Shown here: positions 26,303-36,061 of the stretch, piece after piece
Layout of the letters: the number at the start of each line of letters is the position of its first letter
Numbering within the stretch: position 1 is the stretch's first letter
Source: Peribacillus muralis
Lineage (GTDB): Bacteria > Bacillota > Bacilli > Bacillales > DSM-1321
Reading direction: 5' to 3'
Assembly (NCBI RefSeq): GCF_001439925.1
Contig: NZ_LMBV01000003.1
Coordinates: 1-64,000, forward strand
Length of the DNA: 64,000 nucleotides
Program-made: the position numbers and the translations under genes
Notes under the pieces: generated by a model
The model's database searches: none
Told to the model about the DNA's origin: nothing
The model's input: the letters and a program-made list of their open reading frames with translations, nothing else

Positions 26303-27182
26303 ATGTACACACTCCTTTTATTTATCGTTCTACCAACATTTTCATCTTCAACCTAAAATGACGTTTTCCATCATCCTCCACAATGGTGGTTATTGTAATA
26401 TAGTTAAATTCGCCAACCCAACATGAAAAACCTTCAAGCGCTTAACAAAACTGTTACTGCCAATTCCGAACCGCTTTAAAGTTCTCAATTCTTCCAGATA
26501 ACCATCGTATTTCCTCCTTTTTTCCCCTGGAACTAACAGTAAAATACACTAAAATGAATGTACTAATATGTTAGTTGGAAAAAATTTTTCTCCAGCGTAC
26601 TTAAGGGGGAACGGTTTAAGTGTATGAGGATACCACTTAGACACGTTGGGGTTTTTATTATGGTTAATGTATCCAACAATCGCTATCTAAGTCTTTTACG
26701 CTATAATGTAAAAAAGTAGATTAAACAAAACCCAATTTAAAATTATTCTGTAGTATCATGACTGATAAATTTTAACTATTGTATGTCTCATCGTAATAAC
26801 ATTCATAAAAAGATTTGACACTATTATTTTAACAAACCAAGTAAAATTAAACTGCAAATCTTTAAGGACATAAATTAAAAGGGTAAACATTGCAATATCA
26901 ACGGTTACAAATTTCCTCAGATTACTTTTTACTTTATGAATAAAATAAGGGTAGTTGGTTGCTCTGTATTGTAACCTACATCACAACGGATCGATTTGAC
27001 TCTGATTATGACCAAAATACCGACATGCGCTGCAGTATTTACCAGTGGCTATTTTGCATTTTGGCTGCCTCCCCCCCAAGTATAGAACTGGAAATACGGA
27101 AGTTTTGCTACGTTAAGGAAATTCCAATATTAAAAAGCCCACTTTCTCAATCAATAGAGAAAGTGGACTTCTTTCGTTGTAA
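26303..27182. other. Long AT-rich region without a clear gene
   Basis: About 880 bases were read on both strands; no frame has both a site and a credible protein. Near 26530-26578 an inverted repeat AACTAACA...TGTTAGTT spans about 50 bases. The end near the M14 gene holds that gene's terminator. It could be a decayed region or hold untranslated RNA, but neither is shown. Confidence 0.4.
27132..27166 (-). terminator. Terminator of the M14 carboxypeptidase gene
   Basis: CCACTTTCTC-aatcaata-GAGAAAGTGG is followed on the minus strand by TTTTT. Confidence 0.8.
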
Positions 27183-28379
27183 TTAAATTCCCGGTGTAGA
27201 TGAACTTTCAGGAATATTTTCATAGTCAGATGGATTAAGATTATGAACCGATCCATCCGTTACGCCATTGATAATTCCCATTAGACCCGTTTCAACTGTT
27301 TTTACTAGCTGGCCTTTCTTTTTTTGCCCAAAGTTTTGTGTTTGTCCACTAACTTCAAATAGAACCGTACCACTTCCGTTTAAAGCAAACGTTCCTAAAG
27401 CAGTACCTGGCAGATCGATGGATTGATCGTACAATGAAATATTCGTAAACACAGAATTCCCTTTCGCTTGTAGTGCGTTATAAGCAGTAAGAGTCAACTG
27501 ACGGGAGAAATCATATTTAAAATTATCTGCATACTGTTCATATTTAGCCCCTGCAGGCGTGCTTGGGTTGGTAACGAATTTTCCGGATATCGACATCGTT
27601 ACACGATCATCAGTTCCTTCGATATATGGGAACCCTTGGTGATGAAGGTCGATAAAAACATCCACTTTACCGAATTTCGATTTTAACCCTTTATATATGT
27701 CACGTACCGTTTGCGCTTCTGGTGTAATAAACCAGCCCGGCTTTTCAGATGCCCCCGGGAAGTCTTGAGGATTTGGTACATAGTTTAGGTTTGGATTAAA
27801 GTCACGATTAACATCAAATCCTGGTTTGCTAGCATAGTCGTCTCCTGATCTCGGAGTAGTGTAATAGTTCCAAGTAGGTTTTGCATTAGAAAGTTGAGGG
27901 AATTCCCCTACAACCTCAGACCATGTCATCTCGTTTCCACGACGATCAAGCTCTGAGCCGTCTACGTTCATCATTGGAATAGCAACAATTGTTAATTCAT
28001 CAAGCATTTTCTTTACCTCAGGTGAGTTACTTTGACCAAGGTTTTCAAGAATGTTTAATAACGCAACGGTTCCAGTTTTTTCATTTCCATGAATTTCACT
28101 TTGAATAAGAACGACTTTGTCACCATGACCGACCGTTACTTTCTGAATGGAACGACCCTGATTTGTTTGTCCAGCCACTTCTACTTTTACTTTTCCTTTA
28201 CTCACTTGCTCAAGTTGATTTAATTTTTTTATAAGCTCGTCATAATTAAGGAATGCTTCGGTAGAAAGGTTCGTTCCACCTGTCGGATTTGGTCCTCTTT
28301 CAGCGAAGCTGACATTCGGGCCAAGTAATGCTGCGGCTACTACTGTTGAACTTAAAACTTTAAAAAATTTCTTTTTCAC
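27183..28379 (-). CDS. Secreted M14 zinc carboxypeptidase
   Basis: The 398-residue protein has a signal peptide (MKKKFFKVLSS, hydrophobic to about residue 20, cleavage near SFA-ER) and a peptidase M14 domain. Zinc ligands H97 and E100 lie in SEIHGNEKTG and the third in DLHHQGFPY; the catalytic Glu is in GTVLFEVSGQ. It should release C-terminal residues from peptides outside the cell. The start is GTG after GGGGGAAT. The long AT-rich flanks on both sides set it apart from its neighbours. Confidence 0.88.
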   Translation of the reverse strand: MKKKFFKVLSSTVVAAALLGPNVSFAERGPNPTGGTNLSTEAFLNYDELIKKLNQLEQVSKGKVKVEVAGQTNQGRSIQKVTVGHGDKVVLIQSEIHGNEKTGTVALLNILENLGQSNSPEVKKMLDELTIVAIPMMNVDGSELDRRGNEMTWSEVVGEFPQLSNAKPTWNYYTTPRSGDDYASKPGFDVNRDFNPNLNYVPNPQDFPGASEKPGWFITPEAQTVRDIYKGLKSKFGKVDVFIDLHHQGFPYIEGTDDRVTMSISGKFVTNPSTPAGAKYEQYADNFKYDFSRQLTLTAYNALQAKGNSVFTNISLYDQSIDLPGTALGTFALNGSGTVLFEVSGQTQNFGQKKKGQLVKTVETGLMGIINGVTDGSVHNLNPSDYENIPESSSTPGI

Positions 28380-28557
28380 ATCTATTCCCCCATCTGAAAA
28401 TATGTAATATTAAGATATATTCTGCATTTTTCTTTCTTTATCCTTTTTTTATTTTAAAAAAACAAATTTCTACGTCGCTCTACATCTTACTTCACAGAAA
28501 CCAAACTATTTTCTTCATGTAACAAAGGCAGAGTGGACAATAATTATCTTGTAACAC

Positions 28558-29190
28558 TTACCGATATATCATGTCGTTTAGCCCAGTTTGTACATATTTT
28601 TTCCATAGTAACACCCCCCTTACAAATTGACGGCTTACCCTCGCGTTTCTTCTTAATGCGTTTTGACGGTTATTTTCAGCATATAAAGCCTGACGTTCCA
28701 TTATCCTGAAAACTCTATCAACGTAACTGGATATGCAGGTAAGGGCGGAACCTTCCTTGATAGCATCTTGTACTCTATTAAAAACAGCCTTATTATCTTA
28801 TTAACGTTTATATTATTACTTTCTTGTTTTGTATTACTAGATTGAATAATTGATTCCTATTCGTTATCTCGCTGTTCATTCTCACTCTCACAAGGCTTAT
28901 CGGTGTTTTCTCAATACATCAATTGGGTTGAAGACAAAAACATTATGACCCTTTCCACACTTAAATTTAAAAGGATTCTTCACGGTCAATATACTGAAAT
29001 CTTTCGCCTTCCATAGCATACGTCCAAATGTGAAAAGACTGTACCGATCTTAGCATTGGCCACACCTAAAAACTTCGCAGAGAAAACTACTAGGCGTTTA
29101 ATTGCCACCAGTTCTCCTTTAATAAAGCTTCCTTATGGTCAGCTAGGAACATCTCAATCGTGTTATTGAAGGATTTCAACTATTAATTGG
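28558..29190 (-). pseudogene. Decayed gene of unknown family
   Basis: Reading the minus strand gives successive short segments in changing frames. First comes FLADHKEALLKENWWQLN, then KFLGVANAKIGTVFSHLD, KFKCGKGHNVFVFNPIDV, CESENEQRDNE with an in-frame stop, a Gln/Asn-rich linker and a longer C-terminal helix-rich piece (FNRVQDAIKEG, VFRIMERQALYAENN). Each piece looks like real protein, but at least four frameshifts or stops separate them. I do not recognise the family. It is a pseudogene. Confidence 0.6.
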
Positions 29191-29203
29191 CTTTTCCATG
29201 TCA

Positions 29204-29236
29204 TAAAAAAAAACAGCACCTGTTAATCAGGCGCTG
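29204..29236 (-). terminator. Terminator of the MarR-type gene
   Basis: CAGCgCCTG-attaa-CAGGtGCTG is followed on the minus strand by a T run. It starts ten bases after the stop. Confidence 0.8.
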
Positions 29237-29245
29237 ATTCTTAAA

Positions 29246-29683
29246 TTAATTTTGTGCGGAATAACCAATCTTTTTCAGCAACTCAATTACGGTAGCTTTT
29301 TCGTCTTGGGTAAGTACGCTCATGATTTCATCGATTCTCTTCTCATGCTCAGGAAATACATCTTCAATGAAGGCCCTTCCTTTGTCCGTTATTTTGGCAA
29401 AGGTTACACGTCGGTCCTCTTTACAGGCTATACGCTGAAGATATTCCTTCTGCTCAAGTTTATCCACGACATACGTGATGCTGCCGCTCGCTAGCAGGAT
29501 TTTTCCGCCTATTTGCTGGAGAGGCTGATCGCCTTTATGATAAAGTAATTCCAGTACGGCAAACTCCGTTGGATTCAAACCCTCTTCTGCTATATGTTTA
29601 TTTACCACATCATTAATGGAGCGATGAGCTCTGGACATCACAATAAACAGTTTCAAAGACTGCTGGATGGTATTATTCTCCAT
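29246..29683 (-). CDS. mhqR: MarR-family repressor, MhqR-like
   Basis: The 145-residue MarR protein has a winged helix with LNPTEFAVLELLYHKGDQPLQQIGGKILLASGSITYVVDKLE followed by the wing EDRRVTFAKIT. The recognition-helix region closely follows B. subtilis MhqR (YkvE), which represses quinone-detoxification genes. No mhq targets are nearby. Position relative to ykvI fits B. subtilis. It is transcribed from a consensus promoter. The symbol is tentative. Confidence 0.7.
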   Translation of the reverse strand: MENNTIQQSLKLFIVMSRAHRSINDVVNKHIAEEGLNPTEFAVLELLYHKGDQPLQQIGGKILLASGSITYVVDKLEQKEYLQRIACKEDRRVTFAKITDKGRAFIEDVFPEHEKRIDEIMSVLTQDEKATVIELLKKIGYSAQN

Positions 29684-29734
29684 AATTTCACAACCTTAAA
29701 GTGTTTTTAATTAAAATATCTTGAATTAAAAGTT

Positions 29735-29763
29735 ATTATATGACACCATGACATCTTTGTCAA
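29735..29763 (-). promoter_or_regulatory. Consensus SigA promoter of the MarR gene
   Basis: On the minus strand TTGACA, 17 bases, TATAAT: a perfect match to the housekeeping consensus. Just downstream, TATCTTGAATT (29716-29726) matches half of the MhqR operator as I remember it, so autorepression is possible. Confidence 0.85.
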
Positions 29764-29837
29764 TTTACGACTTCTGAATGTATTGTTTAATCAAACAGTT
29801 TGATATACTTGAAAAAAAAGTTAAAGTAGTGACGAAC

Positions 29838-30701
29838 ATGAGAACCAGGGCATAAAATCAAGACCTAGCTCCTTATTGTTATTTTACCATTAATTATTCT
29901 GTCCATCATTTATTGGCATCATTTAGAGCGGTCCACCCAAAAGGAAAGGCAGAAACAAGCTGAATGGGCAGGATCTGTTTATCATGAATACATAGAACAG
30001 GTTATCAGTGAAACAAAAAAAAGCTTGAGCTACTAAGCGTAAGCAGTTTCGTTCTTTATTTAGATGATCAAAAAACCGAGCACCTCATGAACTGGAACAA
30101 GGATACTGATCCGAGATATGCAGGCGTCTATTGGCTAAACCTGGATGGTGTCTCCTTATCAGGGAAAGTGCAGGATCAGTTTTACTACTCTGTCATCATG
30201 AAGGAAATTGGACGGATCAACCGTTTTAATTCTGGGGAAATCTATGTCGAGGACTTTATCTCATTATGATATTCGAGGTATCATGGCCGAATTGAGACCG
30301 ATAATAGAATCAGAGGCACGTCACTTTAATATGGAATTGCCCTGGAAAGTCAGGAAGGAACCTATAAGGGTACATTGCACGACCAGCTTAAACAAGTCAT
30401 TCTTAACATTTCCAAAAACGGGTTCGAAGCCATGAAGGCTGGCGAAAAGTTAAGCATACGGATTTACCATGAAAATGAACAAGCCAAGATCGATATCGTC
30501 GACATGGGACAAGGCTTGAATGAAAGGAAAGTGGTATGGTGTTCGAGCCTTTTATACATAGGAAAAGGAGGGAACCTGATTAGGGCTGTTTGCGTCAAAC
30601 GAATCATTGAGTCATTTCATGGAACGGTCGAGCTTACAAGTATACCGCTAATCGGTACTACCGTTACTATCTGCTTGCCACTAATAACCGACCATCCATA
30701 A
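29838..30701 (+). pseudogene. Decayed sensor histidine kinase
   Basis: Fragments in several frames add up to a membrane sensor kinase. They are an N-terminal hydrophobic segment (IVILPLIILSIIYW), an extracytoplasmic part (AGVYWLNLDGVSLSGK), and a C-terminal ATPase domain with the N-box NISKNGFEAM and the G1 box DMGQGL. The last box ends GTTVTICLPL. Single-base shifts occur near 29853-29872, 30015 and 30240-30270. The phospho-accepting histidine region is deleted. It sits beside the MhqR homologue, where B. subtilis has kinD (from memory), so it may be the remains of that gene. Confidence 0.75.
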
Positions 30702-30830
30702 AACTTTCATTGCCGTTTCGCTCTTTTATAGGAAGACTGGACAAATGCCGCCTGTGAATTGATGGGGAGTATGGATTGAACAATATATGGAACAGATCAA
30801 ATTCTTATTCAGGAAGAAGGATATTTACAT

Positions 30831-32054
30831 ATGGGAAGCATCACTGCCAGTAATACAAAATCACAAAAACAAGATATGACCTTGAAAATCATGGTCCTCA
30901 TTGGTATATGTCATTTGATGAATGATTCTCTTCAGGCAGTTGTACCGGCCATGTTCCCGATACTTGGGAAATCGATGTCACTGACATATACCCAGCTTGG
31001 GATGATTGCTTTCTCCCTTAATATCGTCTCATCGCTGCTACAGCCAGCTGTGGGCTTCTACACAGATAAAAAGCCGATTCCTTATGCTTTGCCCATTGGA
31101 TTGACAAGCACTTTAATCGGAGTCATCATTCTTGCACTTGCCCCAAACTATACGATAATTTTGGGTGCAGTGATTCTGATGGGCTTTGGTTCGGCCATTT
31201 TCCATCCTGAAGGCTCCAGGGTTGCCTATATGGCAGGCGGACCTAAGCGGGGCCTGGCACAATCGATTTACCAGGTTGGCGGTAACAGCGGGCAGGCCCT
31301 TGCTCCGCTCATCACAGCTATCGTGCTTGTCCCTTTTGGCCAAAAAGGCGCACTCTGGTTTGCCCTGGTTGCCTTAACCGCGGTTATCTTATTGCTCTAT
31401 ATCGCCAAGTGGTATTCACAAAAAATCGTATCCTTCCAACCGAAAAAGCTAGCTGCAAAAATAATTAATAAAGATCGTTCCCATAAAGTGGCGAAAGCCT
31501 TGGTATTAATTTTGTTCATTATCTTTGCTCGTTCCTGGTATGTATCAGCAATGACCAACTTTTATAGTTTCTATTTAATCGAGCAGCATTCATTCACGAT
31601 AAAATCCGCTCAAGTTTTCCTGTTTGCCTTTTTGGCAGCTGGAGCTGTAGGTACGTTTTTCGGTGGTCCGCTTGCCGATAAATTCGGTCGCAAAAATGTG
31701 ATTTTCTTTTCTTTCGCTGCCAGTACGCCAATTACCGCTCTTTTGCCATTCGTACCTCATACAGCCGCTTTCATCTTGTTATTAATTGCGGGATTCATTA
31801 TCATGAGCAGCTTTTCGGTTACTGTCATATATGCACAGGAGTTGGTCCCAGGTAAGGTGGGGACGATGGCCGGCTTGACTGTAGGATTAGCCTTCGGGAT
31901 GGGAGCAATCGGATCGGTTTCATTGGGGGCCATTGCGGATATTATTGGAATCGAATCGATGATAAAGCTTGTGGGATTCTTGCCATTGCTCGGCATCATC
32001 AGCATGTTGCTTCCTTCTGATTCAACTTTAAAAAAATGGTATGCCGAAGGATGA
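30831..32054 (+). CDS. MFS transporter, Fsr (fosmidomycin resistance) type
   Basis: The 407-residue protein has twelve membrane helices. The family start is GICHLMNDSLQAVVPAMFP, with GSAIFHPEGSRVA and GGNSGQALAPL in helices 4-5 and the loop GGPLADKFGRKNV. Fsr-type pumps export drugs such as fosmidomycin; the real substrate here is unknown. GGAAGAAGGAT precedes the ATG. It is followed by a ZIP gene on the same strand. Confidence 0.9.
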   Translation: MGSITASNTKSQKQDMTLKIMVLIGICHLMNDSLQAVVPAMFPILGKSMSLTYTQLGMIAFSLNIVSSLLQPAVGFYTDKKPIPYALPIGLTSTLIGVIILALAPNYTIILGAVILMGFGSAIFHPEGSRVAYMAGGPKRGLAQSIYQVGGNSGQALAPLITAIVLVPFGQKGALWFALVALTAVILLLYIAKWYSQKIVSFQPKKLAAKIINKDRSHKVAKALVLILFIIFARSWYVSAMTNFYSFYLIEQHSFTIKSAQVFLFAFLAAGAVGTFFGGPLADKFGRKNVIFFSFAASTPITALLPFVPHTAAFILLLIAGFIIMSSFSVTVIYAQELVPGKVGTMAGLTVGLAFGMGAIGSVSLGAIADIIGIESMIKLVGFLPLLGIISMLLPSDSTLKKWYAEG

Positions 32055-32181
32055 TCATAAATCAAGACTGGACTGCCATTTAACTGGAACCTATTTTTCA
32101 ACCTCTCAATATAATGCATTATTGTTTCACCTTAAAGTTTGGCGAATTAAAATCGATAAGCACCATACAAAGGAGAAATCA

Positions 32182-32913
32182 ATGAGTGAAGTATTATTAG
32201 GCACCATCCTATCTGCTATGTCTACAGGGTTCGGTGCATTACCTATTCTTTTCATCCAGGGTTCAATCACGCACCGTTTCAGGGACACGCTTCTGGCATT
32301 TACCGCCGGTATCATGATGGCAGCTTCGTTATTGAGCCTTATTCCGGAGTCACTTGCCACGGGAGGGTATATTCAGCTTGTCATTGGAGTTTTCCTCGGG
32401 GTCATGACATTAACGATCTTGGAAAAAAACATTCCGCATATTGATCTCAGCCATTCGAAAAGTGGGATTCAGTTCGATGAAAAGGCTTTGCTTATCATAA
32501 CTGCCATCACACTCCATAATATTCCTGAGGGACTTTCAGTCGGGGTAAGTTACGCCTCGGATACCGCAGATACCGGTAACTTGATCGCCTTTGCCATCGG
32601 GCTGCAAAATGCTCCTGAAGGCTTACTTGTCGCCCTGTTTTTAATCAATCAAAAAATTGGTAAATTCACAGCGTTCCTTATCGCCACCTTAACCGGCACC
32701 ATCGAAATATTTATGGGCCTCTTAGGTTTTTATTTAACCTCTTACATCGGATTCCTCGTTCCATATGGTCTCGCTTTTGCGGCCGGAGCGATGCTTTTCA
32801 TCGTCTATAAGGAATTGATTCCAGAAAGTCATGGCGATGGCAATGAACGAACTTCCACCTATTCCTTCATTGTCGGTCTTTTGTTCATGGTTCTATTACT
32901 GGAAATCTTGTAA
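32182..32913 (+). CDS. ZIP-family metal transporter
   Basis: The 243-residue protein has about eight helices. The metal-binding motifs are TLHNIPEGLSVGVSY in helix 4 and LQNAPEGLLVALFL in helix 5. It should carry Zn2+ or another divalent metal into the cytosol. ATG 32182 follows AAAGGAG; the open frame extends into the MFS gene but without a site. It may be cotranscribed with the MFS gene 127 bases upstream. Confidence 0.9.
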   Translation: MSEVLLGTILSAMSTGFGALPILFIQGSITHRFRDTLLAFTAGIMMAASLLSLIPESLATGGYIQLVIGVFLGVMTLTILEKNIPHIDLSHSKSGIQFDEKALLIITAITLHNIPEGLSVGVSYASDTADTGNLIAFAIGLQNAPEGLLVALFLINQKIGKFTAFLIATLTGTIEIFMGLLGFYLTSYIGFLVPYGLAFAAGAMLFIVYKELIPESHGDGNERTSTYSFIVGLLFMVLLLEIL

Positions 32914-32918
32914 TAGCA

Positions 32919-32955
32919 CGGCTGGCTCGCATAAGTGAGTCAGCCCTTACTTTAA
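32919..32955 (+). terminator. Terminator of the ZIP gene
   Basis: GGCTGgCTC pairs with GAGtCAGCC. A T-rich tail follows after a short gap, so strength is moderate. Confidence 0.6.
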
Positions 32956-33113
32956 TTTCATTTGACTGAGCGACCAGGTTTCCGTACAACCGCTTTCACA
33001 ACATCTATCCATACATTGTTTTTCCTGAATTATTCAAATGTTCTAAGACGTACTAGCTAATATTCATGCATCTAATCATGAATTTAAGCTGACATTCATT
33101 TTAAAGGATCCCT

Positions 33114-33353
33114 TTACAAAGCAACATCATTAAATGGTTCCTGTACAATAACAACCATGTCTTCTCGTTGGTTCCTCACTTCCACGGATGGGTGGTGTTG
33201 CAGAATTAAATACTCATTTATAAGCTTATCGAGCTGCTCGCTTTGGCGAAGGGTAAACTCATGACCTATCCCATACATTTTTGCCAACTCCATCATTTCC
33301 CAACGCTTCATGCGAATTTCAGAACAAATTTTCATTGCACTCCTAGATTTCAT
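33114..33353 (-). CDS. Spo0E-like aspartyl-phosphate phosphatase
   Basis: The roughly 79-residue helical protein carries the family motif SEQLDKLINEY after a first helix (EIRMKRWEMMELAKMYGIGHEFTLRQ). Such proteins dephosphorylate Spo0A-P and delay sporulation. The start is uncertain: GTG 33365, ATG 33353 and ATG 33335 are possible; I chose the first ATG. It lies next to the PAS kinase gene, which would push in the opposite direction. Confidence 0.8.
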   Translation of the reverse strand: MKSRSAMKICSEIRMKRWEMMELAKMYGIGHEFTLRQSEQLDKLINEYLILQHHPSVEVRNQREDMVVIVQEPFNDVAL

Positions 33354-33552
33354 AACTACATTCACTACTCCTGCCCTTTTAAAGTTACATTATAATAAAG
33401 AAGTATCACAAAATATGCCTTATATGTAAATAGATTCGCAAAAAAAGACAAAACTTCTTAAATTGCGATAAAGCATGTCCCATGAGCAGACAGAATATGA
33501 CGAAAATTTCTTGTCCCCCTCCAAACCGATTACATAAGCCAATATCCAAGGC

Positions 33553-33587
33553 AAAAAAAATAAGGGAATCCATTTCTCAATTCCCTT
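33553..33587 (-). terminator. Terminator of the PAS kinase gene
   Basis: AAGGGAATt..AATTCCCTT-type stem followed by TTTTTTTT on the minus strand. Confidence 0.8.
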
Positions 33588-33625
33588 CTTACATATTGGA
33601 TTTCATCCTGCTTTAGCCCACATCA

Positions 33626-35794
33626 TCATGACTCGAACGGTAAATAAATATGAAAGCTCGTCCCCATATCAACCACACTTTCGACCTCAATATAGCCTTT
33701 GTGCTCTTCAATTATCTTATAGCTGACCATTAGGCCCAGGCCGGTTCCCCTATCCTTTGTCGTATAAAAAGGTTCACCCAGCTTTTTCAGCTTTTCCGCT
33801 GAAATTCCCACCCCCTGATCAGTAATTGAAATACAAATGTATTTTCCTGAGTATCGACTTGTTTCAATCCGAACTGTTCCACCATCCGGCATGACTTCCA
33901 AGGCATTCTTTATGATGTTAATGAATACTTGCTTTAACTGATTTGCTTCACATAAAACAGTAAACTCAACCTCTTCGAAGTACGTATCGAATTGAATATT
34001 TTCTAGCATAGCCTGGGCTGCGAGCAATTCGAGAGTCTCCCTCAAGATGGTATGCACATCTTGTTTAACGATTTGAAGTGCCTGTGGCTTCGCCAATACT
34101 AGAAATTCCGTGATGATCGTTTCAATTCGCTTGATTTCGGATGTAATGACATGAAAATATGTGGAAAAATCCCCTTCTACCCCATCTTCAAGCAACTGAA
34201 TAAAACCTTTTAAAGCTGTCATCGGATTCCTGATTTCGTGGGCAATCCCTGCAGCCAGTTCACCAACGACATTCAATGTGTCGGATTTTCTAATTTGCGC
34301 TTGCATTTCCAGATTTTTACTAACATCACGAAAAATACTTAGATTGAGACTCGAATATACGTTTTTCCTTGTTAAAAATTCAATATGCTTAACGCGTCCA
34401 TCCTCGAATGTAATCGGGATGATCGATGAGAACACCTCGTGCTTGTATACATTTTCCATATGGTCATTCAAGTCTGGCGCATTTCCGGGAATTTTCTCAA
34501 TGAACTCCTTAACAGTAAAGGAAAGCAATCGATCCTTCGATATTTCCAATATTTCCTGACCAGCTTCATTAATATCCTTGAATCCCTCGTGATTCCATAA
34601 AATCAAGCCGTCCAAAGTTCCCTCAAAAATCTTCCTGAATTTCTTCTCACTATCCCTCAATTCCTTTTCAATCAACCAACGCTCACTGACATTCCGGAAG
34701 ATTGTGACGTTGTACCCATCACCCTCATGTTTTTTTGCCGTCAATTCAAGTAATTTAATTTGGTCGTTTGGCATTTTATATAGCAATTCACCTCTCACTT
34801 GGGTGTCCCTCCCAAACGTCTCCATCATCTGACCAAAATGTCGGTTGTTGCTGTATACGTATTTCCAAATAAAGCTCCCAATCAATTCCTCCCTCGTCGA
34901 TTCGAATATTTTACATGCCGATTGATTAACTCTAAATATAATCCCGTCATCATTCCAAAATATGATCGCATCCATTGACTGATCGAACAATTCTGCAAAA
35001 ATCCGTTCGCTCGTCTCTAAACGTTTTTCTATTAGATTGGATTGCGTAACTCTTTGAAGTACCGACATGTATAAGTCATTTCCTATCGTTGGACTTATCG
35101 AAAACGAGAAATGACACGTTTCGTCCCTGATGATCATCTCTACTTCTCCTTTGTAGTTCGATACATCAAAGACTTTACTTACACTTTGTTCCCAATAGCT
35201 TTTATAATTCGGGGATATGAAATCCATCATTTCCTTTCCGATAATTTCCTTTTTAGGTATGCCCATGACTTCGATGAAGGCATGGTTCACTTCGATGATA
35301 ATTCCAGAACTGTCAAAAAGGACGATACTCTCCATAGCGGTGTCAAAAATGTCAAAAAACATCTGTTTCGACAGGCTATTTTCCCCGGATGAAGGCAACT
35401 CCAACGACACATCTTCCAGGCGATACATTTGCTCGCCCTCCGTTACGGCACCGACAGGTACGAAATCAATTTGCTTGATTTCTCCCGTATGAAGCCGGAT
35501 CATTTGCCGCTTAATTTCCTTCGGTTTTCCTCGCAAGCTGGAATTTTCCTGATTTATCAAAGGGATGACATCGAGAAAATCCGATATTTTCTTGGAAGAA
35601 AGTTCTTTTTCCGTGGATTCCAGCATGGCACAGGCGGCATCATTGACATAAGTGAACCTTAATTCTTCATCAACCCTGATATACGGCTCTGACAATGATT
35701 TGAAAATGTCCAGAAAGCCTTCTATCTGTATTTTCATTTTTTTAAGTTCTTGTTTATATTCCAATTCATTTTCTAAATCAACATTCATCATCAT
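33626..35794 (-). CDS. Multi-PAS sporulation-type sensor histidine kinase
   Basis: The roughly 722-residue soluble kinase has no membrane segment. Four PAS domains (about 20-130, 150-260, 265-375 and 385-500) are followed by a HisKA dimerisation domain with the H-box ELAAGIAHEIRNPMTALKGF. The ATPase boxes are NIIKNALEVM, ITDQGVGIS and TTKDRGTGLGL. Cytosolic PAS kinases of this architecture (KinA, KinE) feed the Spo0F/Spo0A phosphorelay; no response regulator is adjacent, which fits. Several start codons are possible; ATG 35794 lies five bases after AAGGGG. Confidence 0.9.
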   Translation of the reverse strand: MMMNVDLENELEYKQELKKMKIQIEGFLDIFKSLSEPYIRVDEELRFTYVNDAACAMLESTEKELSSKKISDFLDVIPLINQENSSLRGKPKEIKRQMIRLHTGEIKQIDFVPVGAVTEGEQMYRLEDVSLELPSSGENSLSKQMFFDIFDTAMESIVLFDSSGIIIEVNHAFIEVMGIPKKEIIGKEMMDFISPNYKSYWEQSVSKVFDVSNYKGEVEMIIRDETCHFSFSISPTIGNDLYMSVLQRVTQSNLIEKRLETSERIFAELFDQSMDAIIFWNDDGIIFRVNQSACKIFESTREELIGSFIWKYVYSNNRHFGQMMETFGRDTQVRGELLYKMPNDQIKLLELTAKKHEGDGYNVTIFRNVSERWLIEKELRDSEKKFRKIFEGTLDGLILWNHEGFKDINEAGQEILEISKDRLLSFTVKEFIEKIPGNAPDLNDHMENVYKHEVFSSIIPITFEDGRVKHIEFLTRKNVYSSLNLSIFRDVSKNLEMQAQIRKSDTLNVVGELAAGIAHEIRNPMTALKGFIQLLEDGVEGDFSTYFHVITSEIKRIETIITEFLVLAKPQALQIVKQDVHTILRETLELLAAQAMLENIQFDTYFEEVEFTVLCEANQLKQVFINIIKNALEVMPDGGTVRIETSRYSGKYICISITDQGVGISAEKLKKLGEPFYTTKDRGTGLGLMVSYKIIEEHKGYIEVESVVDMGTSFHIYLPFES

Positions 35795-36061
35795 TAACAC
35801 CCCTTATCAAAACCCATACTTACAAAACTTTATTCGACGCCCATTTAAAATTTCCTCGGTATTTTAGAAAATCAATTCAATATTCCAAATCCGTCATTAA
35901 CCAATATGTCAAATTGTAGTGTGTTGAATCCTGTAAAAATTAGCGTTATGCTTAAGGTAAGATTACGATCGTGAAATATTATGTTTCTCCACTACAAAAT
36001 TAGGGTATAAGAGTAACAATGCTTTCTAGCTACCTTAAAATTCACTAAAATGGAGGCAACT

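Noticed and set aside
26959-27186. 75-codon plus-strand ORF upstream of the M14 terminator
   Set aside because: It runs through the terminator hairpin and has no ribosome-binding site.
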